From assembly GCA_023511625.1 (NCBI GenBank), contig JAIMBD010000004.1, positions 62,001 through 126,000 on the forward strand: 64,000 bases of DNA, written 5' to 3'. The notes beneath the pieces are model-generated. The model saw only the letters and a program-made list of their open reading frames with translations. It searched no databases and had not been told where the DNA came from. Position numbers and translations under genes: made by a program. How positions within the stretch are numbered: position 1 is the stretch's first letter; each line of letters opens with the position of its first letter. This document shows positions 54,450 to 62,275 of the stretch, in pieces. The DNA comes from Bacillota bacterium (GTDB lineage: Bacteria > Bacillota > Sulfobacillia > Sulfobacillales > Sulfobacillaceae).

Positions 54450-54890
54450 ATGTGGAAGATGACGCGATGGAGACGCAGGATCTTGGCACCGTTGCTCCTA
54501 ACAGCGACGTTGGGGGCGTCCGCCTACGCGTTCATGGCCTCCAACAGCGTCGCCGAGTCGTCGGCCGGAGCAGGCCAGGGGACCATCACCGGATACACCG
54601 TGACCGATATTCAGTACGACCTCAATGCTCTGGCTCCCGATCCTGGCCGACTGTGGTTGGTGACCTTCGACCTAGTTCCCTCCGACCCAAGCCAGCCCGC
54701 CACCCAGGTTGCGGTGTGGTTTGACAACCAGACGCAAGCGGTGGCTTCGACCTGGTACCACACCTGCCAGCAGACGTTTGGTCCCGACTCCCAGGGCGTC
54801 ACCGGATGGTCGTGCGGCCTGCAAGGCTGGGATCAAGAGGCTGGTCCCGGGCCCACCGCGACCATGTTGAACGTGGCCGCCGCCCACTGA
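54450..54890 (+). CDS. TasA/camelysin-like secreted protein 1
   Basis: A 146-residue precursor. Basic N-terminus (MTRWRRR), hydrophobic core and the motif GASAYAFMASNSVAESSAG, with a likely SipW-type cleavage near residue 27. The mature part is beta-rich (GTITGYTVTDIQYDLNAL) with AVWFDNQTQAVAS and two cysteines (106, 122) that probably form a disulfide. It ends NVAAAH. TasA-family proteins are cut by SipW and polymerise into extracellular fibres by donor-strand exchange; that function is inferred. GGGGGAAAGGG precedes the ATG. It is 39% shorter than TasA-type proteins of Bacillus (about 240). Confidence 0.75.
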   Translation: MWKMTRWRRRILAPLLLTATLGASAYAFMASNSVAESSAGAGQGTITGYTVTDIQYDLNALAPDPGRLWLVTFDLVPSDPSQPATQVAVWFDNQTQAVASTWYHTCQQTFGPDSQGVTGWSCGLQGWDQEAGPGPTATMLNVAAAH

Positions 54891-54904
54891 CCCCAGAGGT
54901 CAGT
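54886..54904 (+). terminator. Short hairpin after TasA-like gene 1
   Basis: ACTGACC / GGTCAGT (54886-54892 with 54898-54904), perfect 7-bp stem overlapping the stop codon, loop of 5 nt. No T-run follows, so at most a weak terminator or an RNA-stabilising 3' end. Confidence 0.35.
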
Positions 54905-55056
54905 CAAACCGTCGAGCATCTTGCTTCGGGGGAAAGGCGCAGTCTCGACAACCAAACCGAAGGCAAGTCGCAGAGGTGCTTGAAGTAAAGTGGCCTCGCC
55001 CAGGGAACCCTCCCCGGCAAATCGATTTACATCCGAAATTAAGGAGGAAATACCCC

Positions 55057-55494
55057 ATGCGTCTTATGCACTCGAAGTTAGGCCGGATCGCAGCCCCAGT
55101 CGCCCTCGCCGTGGCCTTAGGCGGCTCGGCCTACGCCTTCATGGCATCCAACTCCGTCCAGGAATCCAGTGCGGGCGTCGGTTCAGGCACGATTTCCGGC
55201 TACAATGTAAGCAATATCACCTACACGCTAAGCAGTGCAAACGGGAACCCCGACCAAATTACCAACGTGCAGTTCACCCTGACCCCGGCCGATAGCAACG
55301 GCTTGCCAGCACAGTCGGTAGCCGTGTGGTTTGACAACAATACGGCGAATGTGGCCTCCAGCGCCAACCAGGACTGCACGATCCAGTCCGGTTCCAACAG
55401 CAACAGCGTCACCGTCAACTGCAACGTCACGGCTCTCAACCAAATGGCGGGCGCCAACTCCTCCACCGCCTTGGACGTCGCCGCGGCGCACTAA
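55057..55494 (+). CDS. TasA/camelysin-like secreted protein 2
   Basis: A 145-residue paralogue of protein 1. The signal region IAAPVALAVALGGSAYAFMA and the following SNSVQESSAGVGSGTISGY are nearly the same as in protein 1. Later AVWFDNNTANVASS and cysteines at 107 and 122 are in matching positions, and the C-terminus DVAAAH is shared. The mature protein is rich in Ser, Thr and Asn and poor in Lys, as expected of a secreted structural subunit. AAGGAGG lies 9 nt before the ATG, the best Shine-Dalgarno of the operon, suggesting this is the major subunit (inference). Confidence 0.78.
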   Translation: MRLMHSKLGRIAAPVALAVALGGSAYAFMASNSVQESSAGVGSGTISGYNVSNITYTLSSANGNPDQITNVQFTLTPADSNGLPAQSVAVWFDNNTANVASSANQDCTIQSGSNSNSVTVNCNVTALNQMAGANSSTALDVAAAH

Positions 55495-55505
55495 GCGACA
55501 CCGAA

Positions 55506-55542
55506 GGGGCCTGGGGACGAGCGGTATTCGTCCCCAGGCCCC
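55506..55542 (+). terminator. Strong attenuator-like hairpin between TasA-like gene 2 and the peptidase
   Basis: GGGGCCTGGGGACGA (55506-55520) and its perfect complement (55528-55542) form a 15-bp GC-rich stem, 7-nt loop. No T-run follows (CCTTGGTGG). It would lower expression of the downstream peptidase gene relative to its substrates, or protect the upstream mRNA. Confidence 0.6.
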
Positions 55543-55595
55543 CCTTGGTGGCGAAAGACCATAGATCGACGATCGACAAGGAGAGGGGGAGGGTC

Positions 55596-57200
55596 GTGAA
55601 GGCTGCTCCTCATGGCCGGCGCTGGCTGAGGTGGATGATCGCTACGGCATTGATTGCGGCCTTCTGGTATACCTTGGCCCCTCCTCAGCTGGGTGGCAAA
55701 ACTACGATCTTGCTGGTCCAAGGAACCAGTATGTTGCCGCGTTTTCACGCTGGCGACTTGGTGGTGGTGCGCCAGGCCGCCCACTATACGGTAGGAACGC
55801 TGGCCGCATACCACTATGTGCCATTTCACTCGATCTTTTTCCACCAAATTATCGCCCGGGTCGACGGGCGCTACGTCTTTCAAGGCATCAATAACCCCGT
55901 GGCGGATAACTATCACCCGACCCGCCAACAAATCATCGGTCGCCTGTGGTTCGCCCTCCCCGGGGTAGGCAGCTGGTTCATCTTCTGGCGCCAACCGATG
56001 CATGCCGCCCTATTGGTGGGTGCTTTGGCCTTGGTGACCACCCTCACCGCCCCAAGGAGGAGACGGAGAATGGGACGAGTCGAACAGAAGGCGCCCCTGG
56101 GGCTGGCCGCCGCTGGCAGTCCAGGCCCTTGGTGGATCTTGTCCGGCGCGTTGGCCACAGTTGCGGCCGCGTCGCTGGCGATCAGCGGATGGAGCTACAC
56201 CCATCCCCTGACCACCGTTCAATCCCGGCCGATTACCTATTCGCAGAGCGTACATTTTGACTATCAGGCCCAGGTGGCTAAGAGCGTGCTCTATCCACTA
56301 GGAAAGCTCCGGCCAGGCGACCCGGTCTACGTGCCCCCGGTCGAAGCGATGACGGTGGGGCTGCAATACCAGTTAGACCTAAGGCAAGGCCAGGTCCTGG
56401 GCGGAACCGCCGGGCTAGATGCCGAAATCGTGAGTACCAGCGGCTGGCACTACCGCTATCCCCTGATCTCTCCCCGGCGGTTCACCGGCGCCTCCACTGC
56501 GCTGTCGGTGGCACTCGACCCCACGTCGGTCTTGAACACGGTGTCCCAGGTCACAGATATGACTCAGGACCAGCTAGACACCTATCAGCTTCGCCTCATT
56601 CCGATGGTCCGGGCCACCGCCCTGAGCCATGGAAAGCTGTTCTCGGCCCAGTTCGACCAGCCAATCGCCTTCGACCTCAACAAAAGCTGGCTAAGACTCC
56701 AGGTGCCCGACACGATCAGCCTAAACCAATACCTCAATCCGGTCAGCACGGGCTCAAGCCAGTATTCTCAAGTCGTGCCCAATGCCCTGACCGCCTTTGG
56801 GCTTGCAGTGCCCCTAAGTCAGACCAGACGCTACGGCCCCCTGGCGACTACCCTGTTCCTGTTGGGAGCAGGACTGGCATGGTGGTGGGGCCAGCGCGTC
56901 CAAAGCCGGCTGGATCCGGCCAGCCGGATTGCCCAACGATACGCCTCAATTCTGGTCGATGTCGACCACCTCCCATTCTCGCCCTTTGAGCGCAGTATTC
57001 AGGTGGGTTCGATCGACGGCCTGGTTCGCCTGGCCCTGCAGTGCGAACGGATGATCCTCCATGCCAAAAGCGGGGAGGACCTACACCTTTATCTTTTGGA
57101 GAACGTGGGGGAAAGTTACTACTACGTCGTGCCGGCCTCGGCCTCGAGTCCCCTCCCGCAAGCCCACCTGCAGTCGGTCGAGTCGATTCCCTCCCCGTAG
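55596..57200 (+). CDS. SipW-type signal peptidase I fused to a DUF5305 domain
   Basis: A 534-residue membrane protein. Helix 1 (WMIATALIAAFWYTLA) leads into an S26 peptidase domain: Ser45 in QGTSMLPRF, then His83 in FFHQIIARVD in place of the bacterial general-base Lys, and Asp104 in NNPVADNYH. This Ser-His form is the ER/SipW type that processes TasA. A second helix (about 127-150) is followed by a third (WILSGALATVAAASLAISGW) that opens a DUF5305-like extracytoplasmic domain (YTHPLTTVQSRPITY, KLRPGDPVYVPP, ISPRRFTGASTALSVALD) and a final helix near 430 (LATTLFLLGAGLAWWWG). GTG at 55596 follows AAGGAGAGGGGGAGGG. Confidence 0.82.
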   Translation: MKAAPHGRRWLRWMIATALIAAFWYTLAPPQLGGKTTILLVQGTSMLPRFHAGDLVVVRQAAHYTVGTLAAYHYVPFHSIFFHQIIARVDGRYVFQGINNPVADNYHPTRQQIIGRLWFALPGVGSWFIFWRQPMHAALLVGALALVTTLTAPRRRRRMGRVEQKAPLGLAAAGSPGPWWILSGALATVAAASLAISGWSYTHPLTTVQSRPITYSQSVHFDYQAQVAKSVLYPLGKLRPGDPVYVPPVEAMTVGLQYQLDLRQGQVLGGTAGLDAEIVSTSGWHYRYPLISPRRFTGASTALSVALDPTSVLNTVSQVTDMTQDQLDTYQLRLIPMVRATALSHGKLFSAQFDQPIAFDLNKSWLRLQVPDTISLNQYLNPVSTGSSQYSQVVPNALTAFGLAVPLSQTRRYGPLATTLFLLGAGLAWWWGQRVQSRLDPASRIAQRYASILVDVDHLPFSPFERSIQVGSIDGLVRLALQCERMILHAKSGEDLHLYLLENVGESYYYVVPASASSPLPQAHLQSVESIPSP

Positions 57201-57779
57201 CCTGCGCGGAAGCCCGCGACTGGGCCCCGCTGCGAGGCCTGGGAGCGGCCACAAGACAAGCGATTGACAGGACGGTCAAGTTAGAGGCCACCGCGGCCTT
57301 CCAGCGGCCGCAAGGAACATAGACCGTCTCCACCCCGAAGGGAGGACAGTCCCAGGGCGCGGAATGAACCGTTTAGCCTCGATATCGTGACCTCGGGGAG
57401 CAGTCCAGGGGACATCGGGAGACCGCCCGTAGCATATGCGGCCACACTGGAAGATTGGTGTTGCTGGCCGCCCGCCGGACCCACCAGGGATGAATAGCCG
57501 ACCCAATCCATATGGCGGGGGAGTAGCCGGAAGGCGCCTTGTTGGTGTATTTGAAATTATAGCCAGAGATGTGGCAGGGGTAATATATCCTGTTCTTGTA
57601 CAAGTGTGTTGGCTAAGAACTCGTTCTTCCTTGTGCTCATGTTGTACGGGCTGATCGTGAGGCTGGTGGCGCACCCGATCAGATGGCAGGCCGAACACGA
57701 CCTGGGTGGCAGTAGCGTTTTGAATAACCACCTCCTCGACCATAAGGTCGGCCTCGTATATATCAACTCTCAGGCAAGG
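57201..57779. other. Noncoding or unrecognised stretch of lower GC
   Basis: About 580 bp after the peptidase gene. The part at 57540-57770 is clearly less GC-rich than its surroundings. Frames here lack ribosome-binding sites and known motifs; a minus-strand frame with QVVFGLPSDRVRHQPHDQP is not convincing. No terminator with a T-run was found after 57200. Confidence 0.35.
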
Positions 57780-58049
57780 TCAGGGGTCAGAGGCATATCC
57801 CAGGGTAGGTGTCCCGGATGCCCCGAGCCCGGCTGATGGCATCGCCAACATGATACAGTCGGCGGACGCCGACATGGTAGAAAGCCCGCCGGGTCTCCGG
57901 AGGCCTGCCGAGGCGAGGCCATGAGGCGTCTGGGTTAACTCGCGGCGCCGCCCGGCCTCCGCCTCGTAGACGATGGCTCGGCCTTTCCACCGCCCGGAGG
58001 GGAGTTGGCGGAGGTCAATGGCATAGGGCTGTTTGGGGCCTCCGGACAT
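57780..58049 (-). CDS. Small hypothetical protein, possibly frameshifted
   Basis: The frame from 58049 begins MSGGPKQPYAIDLRQLPSGR, then WKGRAIVYEAEAGRRRELTQ, which looks like a genuine N-terminus. Beyond residue 45 the sequence becomes less plausible, while an alternative frame (57787 onwards) reads RAFYHVGVRRLYHVGDAISR, so a frameshift is possible. No family is recognised. Its 5' end and upstream region are duplicated at 62276-62399. It lies beside the MNT/HEPN remnants. Confidence 0.35.
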   Translation of the reverse strand: MSGGPKQPYAIDLRQLPSGRWKGRAIVYEAEAGRRRELTQTPHGLASAGLRRPGGLSTMSASADCIMLAMPSAGLGASGTPTLGYASDP

Positions 58050-58125
58050 CCTGCACCATTACCCCGGTAAAGCCTGCCAACTGTCCCGGTAAGCGAACCT
58101 TTCCGGTACAGCATAGCCATAAAAA
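58001..58125. repeat. Duplicated segment, copy A
   Basis: About 125 bp covering the 5' end and upstream region of the small gene at 57780-58049. It is repeated in the same orientation at 62276-62399 with roughly 80% identity by eye, for example sharing GGTCAATGGCATAGGGCTGT. It contains three TACCGG-like direct repeats in its upstream half (minus strand). Confidence 0.7.
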
Positions 58126-58246
58126 GGCCCATCGGCGTGTTGCCTAAGCTGGGATGGGAACATGGGGACTCCTGAGGAGTGCCCTGCCGAAGTGGACAAT
58201 GAATGTTAATGCAGGAACCAACATGATGAGGGGAGCCACGGGGCCA

Positions 58247-58597
58247 ATGAAATCCTCCACGCGCAAGCACGGGAATCCGAAGGGGACAGCCAGCCTTTCC
58301 CTGCCCATAGCCCTGCCCCCTGAGCGTGTGGCGAAAATCGCCCAACAGTATGGAGTGCAAACCCTTGCCGTCTTCGGCTCAGTATTGCGGGACGATTTTT
58401 CGCCGACCAGCGACATCGATGTCCTGTGTACCTTAAAGCCAGACTCCCCGGCCCGAGGCCTCGGGTGGATCCGGCTCAAGCTGAGTCTCGAGGACCTGTG
58501 GGGACGCCCGGTGGATCTCGTCAAGCCGCAGAATCTGGACCCGCTCATTCGAGATGCCGTCCTGCGGGAGGCCCAGCTCATCTATGTCGCGCCATGA
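58247..58597 (+). CDS. MNT-type nucleotidyltransferase (antitoxin of HEPN/MNT pair)
   Basis: A 116-residue minimal nucleotidyltransferase. The motif VFGSVLRDDFSPTSDIDVLC gives Gly44-Ser45 and the metal aspartates 56 and 58. The C-terminal LRLSLEDLWGRPVDLV-type region (here LKLSLEDLWGRPVDLVKPQN) adds the third acidic residue. In MntA/HepT pairs the MNT protein AMPylates the HEPN toxin. The start is uncertain: ATG at 58247 is chosen because homology begins shortly after it; ATGs at 58199, 58223 and 58226 are possible. The HEPN gene overlaps its end by 14 bp. Confidence 0.78.
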   Translation: MKSSTRKHGNPKGTASLSLPIALPPERVAKIAQQYGVQTLAVFGSVLRDDFSPTSDIDVLCTLKPDSPARGLGWIRLKLSLEDLWGRPVDLVKPQNLDPLIRDAVLREAQLIYVAP

Positions 58598-59048
58598 CGA
58601 CGCTTTGTATCTTCGCCACATTCGGGAAGCGATCGCCAAGGCGATGGCTTAGGCGGGCTCTTCCCGCCAGGCCTTCTTCGCGGACGAGTTCCGTCAGTCC
58701 GCGGTGATTGGACAACTCGAGATTGCAGGAGAAGCGGCCGGTCGCTTGTCGGAGGCTTTGCGGCAGGCGCATCCCGGGATCGCGGCGCGAGAACTCAAGG
58801 CACTGCGGAATGTCCTGATTCACGCCTGTAGCGACGTCGAGTTGGAGACGGTGTGGGACGTCCACCGTGCCCTGGAACGGATTTCCATCGACGCCGTGGC
58901 CGCGCTTTGGCGCGAGCGGATCCGGCGGGTGGTGACCGAACGCATCCCGGCCCTGATCACCGAGGACGGCCGGGTGCTCGGCATGCTCACCCCCAATGCG
59001 TTCGGTCCATGGATAAGACCACCGGCAATCGGCCGTCGCGCGCCCTGA
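58584..59048 (+). pseudogene. HEPN-domain toxin (HepT-like) with in-frame amber codon
   Basis: The frame from ATG 58584 reads MSRHDDALYLRHIREAIAKA, a typical HepT N-terminus, then meets TAG at 58650-58652 after 22 codons. The same frame continues with GSSRQAFFADEFRQSAVIGQ, LEIAGEAAGRLSEALRQAHP and the HEPN ribonuclease motif LKALRNVLIHACSD (R-N-x-x-x-H). Downstream of about residue 105 the frame runs on into unrelated sequence. A GTG at 58704 could restart translation without the first helix. The toxin is probably inactive unless the amber codon is suppressed. Confidence 0.65.
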
Positions 59049-59051
59049 TGT

Positions 59052-59189
59052 CCTCCTGATTTCCGTAGGACAGATGCCGACCGCCTCTATCTTTACCAAG
59101 ACTTCGTCGGAACGAGGCTCCTCTAGATCAAGGGTGTCTGCCGTCAGTGGTTCCCCTGGTTTCCAAGCAACCGCGGCCACCATCTCCAT
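59052..59189 (-). pseudogene. N-terminal fragment of a zinc-type alcohol dehydrogenase
   Basis: About 46 residues, MEMVAAVAWKPGEPLTADTL then EEPRSDEVLVKIEAVGICPT, match the start of medium-chain dehydrogenases (EPRpDEVLVKIvAtGiChTD). Homology stops abruptly at 59052, where HEPN-derived sequence begins. The catalytic zinc and Rossmann domains are missing. The equivalent of the catalytic Cys is retained (GIC). Confidence 0.55.
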
Positions 59190-59374
59190 GGTCGTATCCC
59201 AGTAAAAAGTAACCCGCCACCCGCTCATCCTTTGTATAGAAAATTTATTGCTTCCCTCCCTAAACGATCCCCTTTAAGATTAGAATAGGTGTCAATAGTT
59301 TCTTTTTTCTCATCCAGTTGTTCTAGCGATAGGTCCAATAATAAATTTCCCAAATCTCCGCAGGAGGGATCTCT
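59190..59374. other. AT-rich leader region of the MFS gene
   Basis: 185 bp, markedly more AT-rich than its surroundings, with T-runs and an AATAATAAATTT stretch. It probably contains the MFS gene promoter (TTGTTC at 59319 with ATAAAT 17 bp later is one option), but no box pair is convincing. Confidence 0.35.
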
Positions 59375-60712
59375 ATGGCCACCCCGGCCCTTGCCGATCG
59401 ACGCATCTTCACCCCTGCCAATCGCGGCCCGGTGGCGGCAGGCGTCGTGTCGATGATCCTGCAGACGTACGACGTCACCCTGCCCGCTCTTGTATTGTCT
59501 GCCGCCATCACCTACTTCGTTCCGGCGTCCTTGCCCGCCGTCGTCCAGGCCACGATTGTGACCCTCACCTCTGTCGTCTCGGCGGTGGGCAACGCCGTAG
59601 GCGGCCTTGGCCTCTCGCCGCTCGCCGACCGCTTAGGGCGCCGGACATTGATGACCATTACCAACATCGGCTACACGGCCATTGCCGCCGCCATCGCCTT
59701 ACTGCCCGGATACGCCGCCTGGGGTTACGCCGCCATCGCGGTGTTGTTGTTTCTACGCTTCTGCAACGGCGTCTTCGCGGGCTCTTCGCCCGCCGGTGCC
59801 ATCCCGTTGGCCTTAGAACGTACCCCGACCCCGGCCCGTGGAATCGTGGGCGCCGTCCTCGGCATCGGCCCAACCTGTGGCGTACTTCTGCTCACGCTGG
59901 TGCAAATCGGCAGCCTGGCAGTGGCGCATGGCCCGGTGGGGTTCCTTGGGTGGGGCTGGCGCCTGCCGTTTTGGGTCGGCGCCGGAATCGGAATCCTGGA
60001 AACGCTACTCACGCTGTTCGGCACCAGTGACCTTGAGTACTTTACCGAAGCCCAAACCCGGCGGGAACGCCAGCGGTTTACCTTGGTGGAGGTGTTTTCG
60101 CGCCGCAACCTCGCGACCTTCGCTCAGACGTTGATCTTGAACCTGGGTTTCTTCTTCCTGGCCCAAAACATCCCCCTCTTCATCCCCGCGCTGTTCATCA
60201 CGTACCTACACCAGAACCCCGCCATCGTCACCCAAAGCCTCACCTGGGGGAGCGTCGGCGTCCTGATTTTGGCCCTGGCCCTGGGCGCGTGGGCCCAGCA
60301 GATCGGGCGGCGCCGGGGGCTCATCCTGGGCGGGTTGATTGCACTCTTCGTCGTCACGCCCCTCTTCGGGTGGATGATTCATACCGCCGCGCGTCACGGG
60401 TCTCCCACCACCATCATGGTGCTCGGTGCCTTGGTCGATACCTTAGGCTTGGCGTTCTTCTCGGGGATCGGATTTACCTACCTGACGGAACGTTACCCTC
60501 TGAACATCCGGGCCGCCGGTTTCGGGGCCGTCTACTCGCTGTCGACCGTCATCCCCGGGTTTTCGTCCTTTTTTCTGCTGGCGCTTCGCGGCATCATGCC
60601 GTACCAGTATACTGTCTTGGTGCTCATCGCCGTAGCAGGCGTCCTGGTCACCTGGGGAGCCTGGGCCGGCCCCGAAACGAAGGAGCGCAACATGCTCGAA
60701 ACCACGGACTAG
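59375..60712 (+). CDS. MFS transporter, metabolite:proton symporter-like
   Basis: A 445-residue permease with twelve hydrophobic helices. The loop between helices 2 and 3 is SPLADRLGRRTLM, the standard G-x-x-x-D-R-x-G-R-R motif, and a second copy is QQIGRRRGLILGG in the other half. LRFCNGVFAGSSPAGAIPLA on helix 4 and FTYLTERYPLNIRAAGFG are typical of the sugar-porter/MHS type. Substrate unknown; aromatic or organic acids are likely given the nearby SnoaL-like protein and ADH remnant. GCAGGAGGG precedes the ATG. Confidence 0.85.
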   Translation: MATPALADRRIFTPANRGPVAAGVVSMILQTYDVTLPALVLSAAITYFVPASLPAVVQATIVTLTSVVSAVGNAVGGLGLSPLADRLGRRTLMTITNIGYTAIAAAIALLPGYAAWGYAAIAVLLFLRFCNGVFAGSSPAGAIPLALERTPTPARGIVGAVLGIGPTCGVLLLTLVQIGSLAVAHGPVGFLGWGWRLPFWVGAGIGILETLLTLFGTSDLEYFTEAQTRRERQRFTLVEVFSRRNLATFAQTLILNLGFFFLAQNIPLFIPALFITYLHQNPAIVTQSLTWGSVGVLILALALGAWAQQIGRRRGLILGGLIALFVVTPLFGWMIHTAARHGSPTTIMVLGALVDTLGLAFFSGIGFTYLTERYPLNIRAAGFGAVYSLSTVIPGFSSFFLLALRGIMPYQYTVLVLIAVAGVLVTWGAWAGPETKERNMLETTD

Positions 60713-60736
60713 CCGCCCTACTCCGCGACGCACCGC

Positions 60737-60782
60737 GAGGGCCATCCCGGACACCGCATCTGCGTCCCCGGCGATGGCCCTC
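60737..60782. terminator. Structured region between convergent MFS and SnoaL-like genes
   Basis: GAGGGCCATC (60737-60746) and GATGGCCCTC (60773-60782) form a perfect 10-bp stem. The 26-nt loop contains a nested GGAC...GTCC stem. No T-run; likely a bidirectional terminator. Confidence 0.5.
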
Positions 60783-60875
60783 CCGGGTCGGCCCAGGGGG
60801 AGTATATCCGCTGTGCCCGATGCTTCGCAGATCGCTCATTCCCGACGCCGGTCCGGCCGTCCGCGAGTAGCCCGC

Positions 60876-61601
60876 TTACGCTTCCTGTCGAGGTGGAGCC
60901 GGACGTTCCCGCGGCGTCCACCGTTGGCCCGTCACGGGATGTGGATAGTGAAACGGCACCACCTCCGTATCCGGCCACAACGCCGGATGCGGGTCCATCA
61001 ATTCGTCGGGGCCCAACGGGTCGTCCGGATAGGTCACCGAGTAAAACGGGAAGGAATTCGGTGGCGTGTGCGCCCAGCCGCTGGCGTAATCTGCCTGCCA
61101 CTGCGTGCGGTAGTCGAGCACGCGGATCTTCCAAATGCCATCTTCCTTCACGTACTCGTTTTCGTAGATGCCGCCTTCCCACCATTGCCGCGTCTCCCCC
61201 GGCGCCAGCACATGGCGGCCGGCTTGCATCAGAGACCGGAACCGCGCCCGCGCCCGTCGTCCATCGGGGTCGACATCGATGACGCCCTGCAGCTGCGGAT
61301 GGTCGAGCAAGTACCCCCAGTTCGGCCCGTCGCGTCCCTGCCCATGGCGCTCGCGGAACCGCCCGCAGTACAGTCGCCGCACCCCCTCGGTGCCCTTGAA
61401 AATCCCTCCCATGAAGCGAACCTCGCCGGTCGGCGAAAACAACGCCACGACTTCCTCGTACAGGCACTTGTCGAGGTAGTAGCCGTACTTGTACTGCAGC
61501 GCACGAATGGCCTCGCGGTCTTCCATCAGGCTCACGCGCTGGGAAAGCTCGGCCACGGCGCGCCGCAAACCTTCCAACTCTTGGGACTCGGCGTCGGTCA
61601 T
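60876..61601 (-). CDS. SnoaL-like / NTF2-fold protein
   Basis: A 241-residue protein. After a short coiled coil (SQELEGLRRAVAELSQRVSL) it has the NTF2-like opening EDREAIRALQYKYGYYLDKC and DEVVALFSPTGEVRFMG-type strands (here EEVVALFSPTGEVRFMGGIF), then WWEGGIYENEYVKEDGIWKI. Relatives include dehydratases and hydroxylase small subunits for aromatic or steroid compounds. Catalytic residues cannot be assigned. AAAGGAG lies upstream of the ATG at 61601. It may belong to a catabolic set with the MFS transporter and the broken dehydrogenase. Confidence 0.75.
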   Translation of the reverse strand: MTDAESQELEGLRRAVAELSQRVSLMEDREAIRALQYKYGYYLDKCLYEEVVALFSPTGEVRFMGGIFKGTEGVRRLYCGRFRERHGQGRDGPNWGYLLDHPQLQGVIDVDPDGRRARARFRSLMQAGRHVLAPGETRQWWEGGIYENEYVKEDGIWKIRVLDYRTQWQADYASGWAHTPPNSFPFYSVTYPDDPLGPDELMDPHPALWPDTEVVPFHYPHPVTGQRWTPRERPAPPRQEA

Positions 61602-61649
61602 CCTCCTGCTCCTTTCCCCGCCATCAGGCGGTCTGGCGTTCCGAAAATG

Positions 61650-61681
61650 ATTTTATCAGAAGAAGTCTTCCGATTTCTTCT
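61650..61681 (-). promoter_or_regulatory. Candidate promoter and operator of the SnoaL-like gene
   Basis: An extended -10 (TGA-TAAAAT, box at 61655-61650) lies about 50 bp upstream of the start codon. Just upstream, AGAAGAA and TTCTTCT (61658-61664 with 61675-61681) form an inverted repeat with a 10-bp spacer overlapping the -35 area, the layout of a dimeric repressor site. Confidence 0.4.
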
Positions 61682-62275
61682 CCGCGGGTGAACCAACACA
61701 CTCGCTCAAATCTCCCAATTTCTCGCCCTGTCAGTTCTAGGTCGACCGTGCGATGGCCTCCCAATTGGTAGCCATCGAGCTGTCTGAGTCCTGTGCCCGC
61801 CGAAGTTGGTGGCCCGCCGGGCTTAACGAGGGATCGCAGACGCAGTGCCCAGTTACGGGGCAAACAGCTGCCACGGGCCGCACTGAGGTTCTCTTGCCAG
61901 CAGGGGACAGCTTGGCGGCTCAGTGGTGGCCATCGTATTCGCAGTAGCACGGTGGCATGAGGCTTTAGCCCGTACCCCTCCCTTATCCCCCGCCGGTCAA
62001 CCCAGTGCCAGTGGTCGGGCAAGGGAACCTCGTTGGCGCAGATGCGGCCTACACGGTGCCGTTGTTGGTAGTCCGCGGGTCCTTTTCATGGTCCGCGGCA
62101 GGCATTAACGCGTCTGCACCCGGCCGAGGATAGAGTCCCAGAGTGTGGTGGAAAAAGGCCACGTTTCTTGAGGTGTTGGCCTCACCTTCGTGAGCCCCGT
62201 TCGCGGCTGTCGAGGCCTTTTGATGGCGGGGTTGCCCACCACGACCGAGTTAGCGGCCTGAGCCTGGGGCAACTA
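61682..62275. other. Stretch without supported genes
   Basis: Nearly 600 bp. A minus-strand frame at 61624-62022 has no known motif. The sequence around 62130-62160 (GAGTCCCAGAGTGTGGTGG) resembles ends of some transposable elements, but no transposase or inverted repeat pair is present. Confidence 0.3.

Noticed and set aside
62120-62170. End of an insertion sequence
   Set aside because: Vague resemblance only; no transposase, no matching inverted repeat and no target duplication.
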